Origin: G020354085 sp964482055
GTDB taxonomy: Bacteria; Pseudomonadota; Gammaproteobacteria; Acidiferrobacterales; Sulfurifustaceae
Length of the DNA stretch: 22,344 nucleotides
Assembly (NCBI GenBank): GCA_964482055.1
Contig: CAYZVX010000046.1
Location: forward strand, 1 to 22,344
Reading direction: 5' to 3'
Shown here: positions 7,617-14,956 of the stretch, in pieces
How the letters are laid out: every line of letters begins with the position of its first letter
How positions within the stretch are numbered: position 1 is the stretch's first letter
Translations under genes and position numbers: made by a program
Notes under the pieces: model-generated
Database searches by the model: none
The model's input: only the letters and a program-made list of their open reading frames with translations
What the model was told of the DNA's origin: nothing

Positions 7617-8249
7617 ATGCGTATCACCGCTGCTGTCACATTGACCGCCCTGCTGTTCGCCGCAACCGTCCAGGCGGACGACAAGCGCCACCAAAGCAAT
7701 GAGGCCTGCCCGGTCGGGTCGCTGAATCCCGCCCTCTATCCGAATCCCGCCACGGCGCTCGACGACGAGTTTGGCCCGGGCGTCGGCGCGCTCACCAAGT
7801 GCAATGACAAACGGCATCACGTCAAGGTCGTCTTCCAGCTCAACACCAGCCAGGTGGTTCCGCCCGCGACCCCCACCAGCCCGGCGCTCAACTGCTACGG
7901 GCTCGGCAACATCGCAAACGTGATCGACGACTACGAGATCACCCACGGCATGGTGCGCGGGCGCGATTATCAAATTGCCGTGATTGTGCACAGCGGCGGC
8001 GGCCTGATGGTGGTCAAGGACGGCGTGAACGGTAAACCCAATGGGTGCCAGGGCCAGGTGGAAGCACTGATCGCCAAGGGCGTGAAGTTCTATTTTTGCC
8101 AGAACACCACGCGCGCCTACCTCGCCAATGGCCGACTGACCCCCGGTCTGGTCAAGGACCAGGTCATCGATGGCGTGGAGTACGTCACGGCCGGTCTTGG
8201 GGCCATCGCGGACTTTCAGGCCAGCGGCTGGAGGTACGTGCAGCCGTAA
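7617..8249 (+). CDS. Secreted DsrE-family-like protein
   Basis: The 210-residue product has a signal peptide (MRITAAVTLTALLFAATVQA, likely cut after residue 20) and so is periplasmic. The mature part shows the DsrE/F (COG1416-like) pattern: VKVVFQLN, the helix GNIANVIDDYE, the strand IAVIVHSGGGL, KFYFCQN with Cys161, and a terminal GLGAIADFQASGWRYVQP. Cysteines at 31, 62, 93, 144 and 161 could form disulfides or bind sulfur. GGAGGA at 7606-7611 supports the start; the open frame extends upstream without signal-like sequence. A strong terminator follows, so it is monocistronic. Function beyond fold family is unknown. Confidence 0.78.
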   Translation: MRITAAVTLTALLFAATVQADDKRHQSNEACPVGSLNPALYPNPATALDDEFGPGVGALTKCNDKRHHVKVVFQLNTSQVVPPATPTSPALNCYGLGNIANVIDDYEITHGMVRGRDYQIAVIVHSGGGLMVVKDGVNGKPNGCQGQVEALIAKGVKFYFCQNTTRAYLANGRLTPGLVKDQVIDGVEYVTAGLGAIADFQASGWRYVQP

Positions 8250-8275
8250 GCCGTTCGACTTACCGGCAGTTAGAA

Positions 8276-8308
8276 CCCCGGTGGCGGAAACGCCCCGGGG
8301 CTTTTTTT
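8276..8308 (+). terminator. Rho-independent terminator
   Basis: CCCCGG pairs with CCGGGG and an inner GGCG pairs with CGCC across a GAAA tetraloop, with one bulged T. C and seven T follow. It lies 27 bp after the secreted DsrE stop and is the clearest intrinsic terminator in the window. Confidence 0.92.
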
Positions 8309-8540
8309 GTTGCTGCGCATACTGCGGTGTGCGCGGTGCCTATCGGATTGCTCGTGCGCGACAGCACTGAGACAGCTCGTCAAGGGCGGTTTGCGACTCG
8401 GCTGGGTGCGTCACTTGCATGGGCCGTTCGCCCCGCAGTCACTGGCGTCCGCGCCTTTGCCGCGTGCAGTGAGCGCCGACCCTGATCTAACGCCGGATCT
8501 CTCTTGGCGAGTGCGACGTCTGGCGGTTTGAACCTGGGCC

Positions 8541-10019
8541 CTAGCGCCGGTTCGGGTCGAACACGGTGGCATTCGACCGCAACCGTTCGGCATTGGCCGT
8601 GTTCTCAACCGCACACTGGCGCCACTGCCCGGCATTGGGCGAATCCGGCGCGTGTTCGAGAAAGCACTGGCACTGACAGGCGGCGGCGCGGTAGCACGGC
8701 TCCTGGTTTCGTCCCTGCGCCTGGTTCTGGCACTGTGACATGAGGCCGGAGCAGCGGCTGCTGCACGCCGACGCGATCTGCTGCGCCGGGGCCTTGCTCG
8801 GCGCGGCCGCCCCGCCGGTCCCGGCTGCACCCGCGGGAGCGCCCGCGGCGCGCGTGAGCGATTGCGTGAGATCGCCGAGCTCTTCCCGGTCTCCGGTGGC
8901 GGCCAGGACGCCCCCGCGGACCATGACTTCGCTGCCCTGGTTGAGCATCGCGGCATTGCCGGTGCGCTCGCCTTCGGCCGCCATCATGCCGCCGGCGAGC
9001 GCCGAGGCGAGACCGAGAAACCGTGCAGCGGACTCCTGCTGGCTGCTGCGCGCCTCGCCCCTTGCCACCCTCGCGCGCGCCGCTTCTTCATCGGCACGCA
9101 GCGCCGCGCGCTGCTGCTTCATGGACTCGCCGGTGAGCGCCTCGACCGCCACCTGCCACAGCTCGTCCTGCGTGTAGCTCATCTTGGCCGACAATGGCAC
9201 GACGTTCGACTCCTCGCCGCGCGCATCCCGGATCGGCTGCGCGCCGGCGACCGCGGCGAGCTCCGTGGGCCAGGCGTTGGCGAGGGTCGGGTCCCACTGC
9301 GCCTTGCTGCGCGACACCACCCACTTGAGCGCCTCGGACCAGAGCACCGTGCCGGTGCTCGCGCCGCGGTTGTGCAGGTTCTGCATGGTGATGCGAATCC
9401 GGTAGACGTCGCCGGGAATCCACAGGTAGCCGTTCTGGTATCCGTCCTGCTTGCCAACAACCTCGTAGGTGTAACGCCGGCCGTGCGCCCAACCGGACGT
9501 CTTGCTGCCGTAGGCGGTCTTGCCGTGCACCTCGAAGCTCAGTCGATTGCCGATCGCCAGCGGGAAGAGGCTTCCAGACAGGTTCTCGACCTCGCTCGTG
9601 CGCCGGCGGCTGTCGGAACAGGACAACGTATCGAGCTCGCCCGCCCAAAAGAGCCCACCACCAAGCATCACCTCGGAATTCGTCCAGTTCACGACCTGCG
9701 GACTGTTGGCACAGCGGCGCTCCGGCTGCACCCGGTTGCTTTCCTCGTTCTGCACCGCGCCCGTCATCTGCGCGCTCGCGATCACCATGCCCTGATCGGC
9801 CTGGTCGATGCGGGCGGCCCCGACGCGGACCCAGCGCGAGCCCCACAGCTGCACCTCCGTCGCCGCGGCGAAGTTCGCTTTGCCGGCGCCGGCGAAGGCG
9901 GCGCGCAAGGCGTCCGGCACGTCCGTCGTCTTTTCTTCCGGTGTGTAGGCGATCTGCCGGGAAGAAGCGCAGGCGGCGAGCAGGCCGAGCAGCAGCAGCG
10001 GCAATACGTGGCGCGTCAT
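8541..10019 (-). CDS. Uncharacterised lipoprotein with Cys-rich C-terminus
   Basis: The 492-residue product begins with a short hydrophobic signal ending in the lipobox LLAAC, so Cys17 should be lipidated and the protein membrane-anchored. The body (about 30-290) is rich in polar residues, Trp and beta-strand-like sequence. It is followed by a helical, charged stretch (MKQQRAALRADEEAARARVA), a glycine/alanine segment and an Ala-rich linker. The last 74 residues hold eight cysteines, including CSSRC and CQCQC, suggesting disulfides or metal binding. I recognise no family. It has no clear operon partner, and its C-terminus faces the DsrE terminator. The ATG is supported by the signal peptide; GGGGGAG lies just upstream on the minus strand. 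Confidence 0.8.
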   Translation of the reverse strand: MTRHVLPLLLLGLLAACASSRQIAYTPEEKTTDVPDALRAAFAGAGKANFAAATEVQLWGSRWVRVGAARIDQADQGMVIASAQMTGAVQNEESNRVQPERRCANSPQVVNWTNSEVMLGGGLFWAGELDTLSCSDSRRRTSEVENLSGSLFPLAIGNRLSFEVHGKTAYGSKTSGWAHGRRYTYEVVGKQDGYQNGYLWIPGDVYRIRITMQNLHNRGASTGTVLWSEALKWVVSRSKAQWDPTLANAWPTELAAVAGAQPIRDARGEESNVVPLSAKMSYTQDELWQVAVEALTGESMKQQRAALRADEEAARARVARGEARSSQQESAARFLGLASALAGGMMAAEGERTGNAAMLNQGSEVMVRGGVLAATGDREELGDLTQSLTRAAGAPAGAAGTGGAAAPSKAPAQQIASACSSRCSGLMSQCQNQAQGRNQEPCYRAAACQCQCFLEHAPDSPNAGQWRQCAVENTANAERLRSNATVFDPNRR

Positions 10020-10222
10020 GGCTCTCCCCCTGTTCTGGAATTGTTCAACGCCGGTCCCGATAGCGGCGCCGCGCGCGCCTTGTCCCGATCAACAGCGGTC
10101 TGCGCTGTGCGATCAGGAAAGCCTAGGTCGCGTCCTGCCGAGAGTCAAGCAGACTGGTTTCAAATCGCGAGACTGAATGGAAATGCAGCAACAGCGCGCG
10201 GCGGGGGTTCACGGGACTTTAG
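10020..10222. other. Upstream region of the lipoprotein gene
   Basis: No gene is seen. It should contain the lipoprotein promoter, but I cannot assign boxes confidently. Confidence 0.3.
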
Positions 10223-10417
10223 GTAACGCACACTTGCACGGGAAATCAGGCGCGCCTGGCGCAGGGCGCGACGGGCAGCCGCTTCAGCAATCAGGCCCGC
10301 GCCGCGGCGATCGACAGCAGCGGCAATATTTTCCTCGCTGGCATGCTGCACGGCCAGCTCGATGGCCAGGCCTTTGCCAGTGCAAATGAACACGGCGTGT
10401 TGTTCCTTCGGTATTAG
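10223..10417 (+). pseudogene. Possible C-terminal remnant of an SBBP/beta-propeller repeat protein
   Basis: A frame open from just after a TAG at 10220 to a TAG at 10415-10417 reads about 64 residues with no usable start. Its end, AAIDSSGNIFLAGMLHGQLDG followed after a few residues by VLFLRY, resembles one blade of SBBP-type repeat proteins (pattern: A-x-D-x-x-G-N-I-Y-x-x-G, then LDG, then FL-x-KY). It would be the last blade of a much longer exported protein. The match is from memory and short, so this is a moderate call. An overlapping minus-strand frame (10160-10525) looks like a shadow. Confidence 0.4.
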
Positions 10418-10785
10418 GGCCGCGGCACGTGTCGAAGAGCGGGATGGAGCTGGCCGCGGTGCGCTCCCTGCAAGGCGGGTTAGCCCGATCGAGGTCCGTT
10501 GGAGGGGCGCGTGCGGCATCGACACCCTCGTCCAGTGGTATATCCTCGGCCAAGCGCACTATTAGACGATGGGCAAGACCGCCCGCTCCGCTTGCCGGAG
10601 GCTCAGGATCGCTTTCTCAGTTTCCTTGAAGGGGCGAGTCATATAATCAGATTACTTCACTCGCAGATTTATTCAGTCACGACCCGTCACGCCACTCCAG
10701 GTCATGTCCAGGGTGGATTGCGGAAGATTGGGATCGGCAAATCCCGCTCCCGGCGGCGGCAACCCTCATAGAACGGGAGAAAACG
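10418..10785. other. Intergenic stretch with a locally AT-richer patch
   Basis: I recognise no gene on either strand. Around 10635-10680 the sequence is clearly AT-richer than its surroundings and contains TATAAT at 10642-10647 without a well-spaced -35 box or a downstream gene. The short open frames here look random. Confidence 0.3.
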
Positions 10786-11221
10786 CTACTCATACACCAC
10801 AAACCCTGCTGCGGGCACTGCGATCCGCACCGCCTTGCCGTTGCGTGCCTCGATGTCCACGGTCCGGCCGACGGCCGCGGCATCGGTCGCGCAGATGCAG
10901 GTGAGCTTCTCGCCGGCACGGTGGAGGCTGTCGTCGATCGTGGCCCAGGCGGTGAGCGCGTTATCGGGGTCAGTGTTGATGGCGAGCAGCAGTTCGCAGT
11001 CATCGAACAGGCGTGACCACGGCACGAGCGAGCGCACCCGCCGAGCAGGTGCGGGTAGCCGATGTCCTCACCGTTGTCCGAGATCTGCCATAGGTGTTAC
11101 CGGCCGCAGCGGAGAAAGCTGGAGAGCGATGATACGGGCCGTGGGCCCGGATGTAGGCCTCAAGATCGAGCTCGGCCAAGCTGCGCTCGAGCTCATGGTG
11201 CGTGCGGTTGTCGATCGGCAT
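10786..11221 (-). pseudogene. Remnant of a GH13 alpha-amylase-family gene (internal deletion and frameshift)
   Basis: On the minus strand, an ATG at 11219-11221 behind a GGAGG-type ribosome-binding site opens a frame starting MPIDNRTHHELERSLAELD and running into AYIRAHGPYHRSP, like the N-terminus of alpha-amylase-family enzymes. After about 33 residues this jumps, in another frame, to C-terminal-like sequence: FLRCGR, a TAA at 11097-11099, then LWQISDNGEDIGYPHLLGG. A second frameshift near 11043 leads into RSLVPWSRLFDDCELLLA and the end VPAAGFVVYE. The catalytic barrel, several hundred residues, is missing. The gene is non-functional. Family assignment rests on remembered resemblance of both ends. 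Confidence 0.65.
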
Positions 11222-11266
11222 GCCCCTGCCTCCGGCGGACGTATCGCGAGCCACAGGCCGTGGCAT

Positions 11267-11556
11267 CGCGAATCATAGGGGAGGCCACCGGGGTTTTACA
11301 TCGGGCGTGCGCGCGCTGCCGCCCGACGTTGAGCCCTGCGCGCCCTGCATTCGCGCGTCGGCAACGGGCTTCGTGTTTTGAGGTTCCCAACGCATGTCAC
11401 ACAGGTGAAGCACTGCGCCTCTTCGCTTCGGGCTCGCGAATAGTCGGCTTAAGAAACATTTAGGGTTCTCTGAGCCAAGATTTAGCAACGCCGTTTCGAG
11501 CGCCTGCGTATGCTCCTCCTCGCATGAACCACCCCCGATCCGAGGAGGACACCGTC
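11267..11556. other. Upstream region of the cytochrome-like/hemerythrin pair
   Basis: No gene is recognised. The part nearest the cytochrome gene, around 11445-11490, is AT-richer and probably carries its promoter. I could not assign boxes. Confidence 0.3.
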
Positions 11557-12066
11557 ATGAAAACCAACGCCCTGCGGTATGCCCTGCCGCTACTTTCGTC
11601 CATCGCGCTATCCGCCCCCGCCGCCACCGATGAATCGACCGAGTGGCAGGCGATCGAGCGCGGCCGCTACCTGACCGTCGCCGGCGGCTGCAACGACTAC
11701 CACACTCCCGGCTATCCGGAGGCCGCCGGCAAGGTTCCGGCCGCGCAGTTGCTCGTCGGCAGCGCGGTCGGCTTCCAGGGCCCGTGGGGCACGACCTACC
11801 CGGTGAACCTGCGCCTGTACGTGCAGAACATGACCGAGGCGCAGTGGCTGGCGCGCGTGCGTGAGCCGATGCGCCCACCGATGCCGTGGTTCAACCTGCG
11901 CGACATGAACGACCGCGACCTGATCGCCATGTACCGCTACATCCGTGCGATCGGCCCGGCAGGCGAGCCAGCGCCGGCAGCGGTCGGCCCCGGCGTGAAG
12001 GTCGCGACGCCATACATCGAGTTCGTGCCGAAGAATATGCCGAAGCAGGCGCGGGCCGCGCGCTAA
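11557..12066 (+). CDS. Cytochrome c-like protein with altered heme motif (CxxYH)
   Basis: The 169-residue product has a signal peptide (residues 1 to about 23) and the layout of a small class I cytochrome c: IERGRYLTVAGGC near the N-terminus, a PPMPWF segment with a candidate axial Met, and the final helix DRDLIAMYRYIRAIGP. The heme site reads Cys45-Asn-Asp-Tyr48-His49. Relatives have CNDCH, and the TAC codon differs from TGC by one base. The second thioether bond could not form, so heme attachment is doubtful or single-linked. AGGAGG at 11543-11548 supports the ATG at 11557. It precedes the hemerythrin gene by 29 bp, probably as one operon. It may be inactive. Confidence 0.75.
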   Translation: MKTNALRYALPLLSSIALSAPAATDESTEWQAIERGRYLTVAGGCNDYHTPGYPEAAGKVPAAQLLVGSAVGFQGPWGTTYPVNLRLYVQNMTEAQWLARVREPMRPPMPWFNLRDMNDRDLIAMYRYIRAIGPAGEPAPAAVGPGVKVATPYIEFVPKNMPKQARAAR

Positions 12067-12095
12067 CGTCCTTTCCTTCACAGATGGAGACCGTC

Positions 12096-12860
12096 ATGTC
12101 GACGATTCAGAGCGATACGATCACACCCCGCCAAGGCGCCAGCGTGACGGCCGTGCGCCGGCGGCTCAACCAGGGCCGGCGCCGCAGCGACGCCACATCG
12201 CGCACCGATCTGTACCTGTTCGTGCACAAGGGGCTGCGCGCGTTCCTCGCCGACACGCTCAACCGCTGCGGGCGCATGGATGTCGCGGACAGCGCCGAGG
12301 TGACCGATACGCTTGGGTAGGTGCGCGGCCTCATCGAGCTTTGCCGCGCCCACCTGCGCAAGGAAGAAGAGTTCCTGCACCCGGCCATGGCGGCGCGGCG
12401 CCCGGGCTCGGCGGGCGAGACAAGGGGCGATCACGCCTCGCACCTGCAAGCCTTCGCCGCCATCGAGACCAGCGTGCGTGCCGTAGAGGAAGCCAGCGGC
12501 GCGGAGCGGGCGGCCGCGGCGCTTCGGCTCTACCATCAGCTCGCGCTGTTCGTGGCGGAGAACCTCGAGCACATGCACATCGAGGAAACCCAGAACAACG
12601 AGGTGCTGTGGGCGGCCTACAGCGACGAGGAGCTGCGCGCGCCGCAAAAGGAGCTGGTCGGCTCAATTGCGCCGGCCGAGATGGCGCTGTTCCTGCGCTG
12701 GATGATCCCGGCGATGGCGCCGGCCGAACGCGCCTTGCTGCTCACTGGCGTCAAGCAGAACGCCCCGGCCGGGGCGTTCTGCCAGACGGTGAACCGCCTC
12801 AAGATGCATCTGACGGAGCGCGACTGGAACAAGCTCATGGCGGCGCTCGCCGGGCTGTGA
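12096..12860 (+). pseudogene. Hemerythrin-domain protein interrupted by an in-frame TAG
   Basis: The frame starts at ATG 12096 behind ATGGAGA and would encode 254 residues, but a TAG at 12318-12320 ends it after 74. Reading resumes in the same frame with GTG at 12321. Both halves are needed for the hemerythrin (HHE) bundle. LFVHKGLR supplies a histidine before the stop; HLRKEEEFLHPAM, DHASHLQ and HMHIEETQNN supply the remaining His/Glu ligands after it. Such proteins bind O2, NO or iron through a di-iron centre. CAG to TAG is the simplest explanation. Restart at the GTG would lack the first ligand. It follows the cytochrome-like gene. Sequencing error is possible. Confidence 0.78.
12755..12782. 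repeat. Perfect 28-bp palindrome inside the hemerythrin reading frame
   Basis: GCAGAACGCCCCGG is followed directly by its reverse complement CCGGGGCGTTCTGC with no spacer. It lies within the coding frame and encodes QNAPAGAFC, which fits the protein. It could form a strong hairpin in mRNA or a cruciform in DNA. Confidence 0.85.
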
Positions 12861-12902
12861 GCCGGCAGCCGAGTCTGCGGCGGATGCGCCTGCCCGCCGG
12901 GG

Positions 12903-13510
12903 TCAGCGGCTCTGGAACTTCGGCAGCCCGATGTCCCAGCGGATGGCAATGAGGCGCACGATGAAGATGAGGGCGCCGGCCGCGGCGGCGGCGCCGGGCT
13001 CCGCACCGTAGCGAATGGCAAGGATCAGCAGCAGCGAGCCGAGCCAGGCGACGGTCGCGTAGAGCGTGCCGCGGAAGACGAGCGGCTCTTGGTTGCACAG
13101 CACGTCGCGCAACACGCCCCCCCCATCACGCCGGTGATCACGCCCATGAAGCTCGCCATCGGCCACGGCATGTTCACGGCGAGCGCCACGTTGGTGCCGG
13201 CGACGGTGAAGAGCGCGAGCCCGGCGGCGTCCGGAACCAGGAACAGGTTCGCCGGCAGTCGCACCCAGCGCGCCGCGAAGAAGGTCGCGAGCCCGGCGCC
13301 GAGCGCCGCTAGCAGGTAGTTCTGGTCGGCGACCCAGAACACGGTGCGGTTGAGCAGCACGTCGCGCAGTAAGCCACCGCCGAGCGCGCTGGCAAACGCG
13401 GTCAGGAGCATGCCGAACAGGTCGAAGCGCTTCTTGCCCGCCTCGAGCACGCCGGCGGCGGCCGACACCGCCACCGCAAGCGGCGTGATCCAACAGGTCG
13501 CGCTGCTCAC
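12903..13510 (-). pseudogene. TRIC/YadS-type (UPF0126) membrane protein gene, frameshifted in a G8 tract
   Basis: The minus-strand frame from GTG 13508-13510 encodes KKRFDLFGMLLTAFASALGG, LLRDVLLNRTVFW and a central helix NVALAVNMPWPMASFMGVITG, hallmarks of the two-repeat trimeric cation channel (UPF0126/glycine transporter) family. At the run of eight C on the plus strand (13117-13124) the frame breaks. The expected continuation, VLRDVLCNQEPLVFRGTLYA and then LIFIVRLIAIRW, is in the next frame to the stop at 12903. One extra G would restore a protein of about 200 residues, normal for the family. This is a real mutation, phase-variable tract or homopolymer error. The gene is convergent with the hemerythrin gene. 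Confidence 0.8.
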
Positions 13511-13690
13511 TCGGTGCCCTTGCGGTGCAGGCCGAGCAGCGGCGGCGAAACGGCGTGGGTGCGGCGGATCATCGGGGCATGATCACCGGAAAACGCGACC
13601 GCGGCAGTCGATCGCCAGGATCGAGCCCGCTTTGGATTGGCGCGGAAGGCAAGCGCGACCTCCCGCGTCGGCGTTGGCGGCGCGACGGCG
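13511..13690. other. Short gene-poor stretch before the TRIC-like gene
   Basis: No gene is recognised. It lies upstream of the TRIC-like gene (-) and downstream of the cyclase tail (-). Confidence 0.3.
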
Positions 13691-13890
13691 CTACTGCGGC
13701 AGACCCGCCTTGCGCAGGCCGTCGAGCAGGATTTCGACCTGGGCGCGATCCCTGAACGGAAACGCATCCTGTAACCGCGAAAGCGATGCCGTCGGATGGC
13801 GCAGGGTGAGCTGCTCGATCACCCAGCGCGCGTCATCGACCCTGCCCGCGTGGGCGAAGGCCGCAGCGAGCCAGAGATGAACGCGCGGGC
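13691..13890 (-). pseudogene. C-terminal remnant of an adenylate cyclase/TPR-type protein
   Basis: The last 65 or so residues of this frame read HLWLAAAFAHAGRVDDARW, then a helix, then FPFRDRAQVEILLDGLRKAGLP before a TAG. This is the usual ending of large class III adenylate cyclase proteins with C-terminal TPR repeats. Upstream of about 13890 the minus-strand frame stays open only as a shadow of the plus-strand thioredoxin gene, so the rest of the cyclase is absent. The right-hand boundary is approximate. Confidence 0.6.
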
Positions 13891-14698
13891 CACCTTTGCT
13901 GCGCCCGACGTGGTGGCCAGGGTCCGCAAGCATTTCGACGTCATCGGACTGGAAGTGCTGAGCGACGCGGAGATCACGGACCTGGACGGCCGCGTCCTTC
14001 GGGTGAAGGACTTTGCCGTCAAGGCGAAGGCCCGCCTCACGCCCACCATGATTTTCTACGGCGAAGGCGGACGCACACTGCTGCACCTCGTCGGCCAGCA
14101 CCCGCCGGACAGGTTCCGCGCGATTCTCGACTACCTCGAGGGGCGCCACTACGAATCGCAGACGCTGCGCGTGTTTCTTGCCGCGCGCGCCGCGCCGCCA
14201 CCGCCCACGGCCGGCGACATCGTGCGCCAGTCCGGCCTGTTTGCCGAGCCGCCGCACCGGCTGGATCGCCGCGCGCCCGGCGGGCGGCCGCTGCTCGTCG
14301 TGTTTGAACGGCCCGGCTGCGCGCCCTGCGAGAGCCTGCACGCGACCGTGCTGCGCGATGCGTCGGTGCGCGATCTGCTGCGCCAGTTCGACGCGGTTCA
14401 GCTCAACATGGCGGACGAGACTACACGCCTCCTCACGCCGGCCGGCAGCAAGCTCAGCCCGAAGGCGTGGGCCGATCAGCTCGGCCTGATATCGGTTCCG
14501 GCGCTGGTGTTCTTCGACGGCAGCGGCACGGAAGTCTTGCGCATCGACTCCGAGACCGGGCGCTATCGCCTGCAAGGCGCGCTGCAGTACGTGCTGGAGA
14601 AAGGCTACCTGGAGCAGCCGCAGTTTCAGCAGTGGCGGCACAAGAAAGCGCTCGAGTCGCGGTCGAACGACACCAGCGGCGAGGGGCTCAGACGGTGA
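13877..14698 (+). pseudogene. N-terminally truncated double thioredoxin-fold protein
   Basis: From the first in-frame ATG after homology begins (13877) the frame encodes 273 residues. Residues 10-95 resemble the second half of a SoxW-like thioredoxin domain, including DVVARVRKHFDVIGLEV and the cis-Pro loop LTPTMIFYGEGG, but the expected N-terminal CxxC half and signal peptide are absent. A complete second thioredoxin fold follows: LLVVFERPGCAPC with the CxxC pair Cys148/Cys151, and ISVPALVFFDGSGTEV with its cis-Pro. There is no ribosome-binding site before the ATG. The gene abuts the cyclase tail head-to-head, so its 5' end was probably lost in a rearrangement. Intact, it would be a periplasmic thiol-disulfide protein. 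Confidence 0.65.
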
Positions 14699-14956
14699 AC
14701 CTGGCCACCGGGTCGTGCCGCGAATAGGCCTTGAAGGCGAGCCGCGTTTTCGTCTTTTCGTTGCCGTCGATCTTCAGCCGATGGCTCGTGACGAGCTCGG
14801 CCAGATCGTCGTTGCGCTCGACGCGCACGATCGCAATCAGGTCATCGTGGCCGCTCACCGAGTAGACCTCGGAAATCTCGCGCATGCCGGCCAGCTGCTC
14901 GCCGATGTCGTTGACCTTGTGGCGTTCGATATTGTCCAGAATGGTGCGACGACCAT
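14688..14956 (-). pseudogene. Lrp/AsnC ligand-binding (RAM) domain protein, frameshifted near its start
   Basis: The frame ILDNIERHKVNDIGEQLAG, EISEVYSVSGHDDLIAIVRV and then AYSRHDPVARF is the stand-alone Lrp/AsnC effector-binding domain: no DNA-binding helix-turn-helix, and a normal length of 80-95 residues. The expected start, ATG 14954-14956 reading MVVA, lies in a different frame. One missing base near 14943-14944 separates them. With that base restored the product would be about 89 residues. Such proteins bind amino acids and modulate Lrp-type regulators or enzymes. The stop overlaps the convergent thioredoxin gene end by 11 bp. Sequencing error is an alternative to pseudogenisation. Confidence 0.75.

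Noticed and set aside
8862..10226. 454-codon plus-strand frame opposite the lipoprotein
   Set aside because: Shadow frame; the minus strand has the signal peptide and lipobox.
10160..10525. 121-codon minus-strand frame
   Set aside because: No family recognised; the plus-strand beta-propeller-like frame is a better explanation for part of it.
10642..10647. TATAAT in an AT-rich patch as a promoter
   Set aside because: No properly spaced -35 box and no gene downstream.
12078..12647. Minus-strand frame opposite the hemerythrin gene
   Set aside because: Shadow frame; the plus strand shows the HHE metal ligands.
13691..14641. Full-length minus-strand frame containing the cyclase tail
   Set aside because: Only the leftmost 65 or so codons look like protein; the rest is the shadow of the thioredoxin gene.
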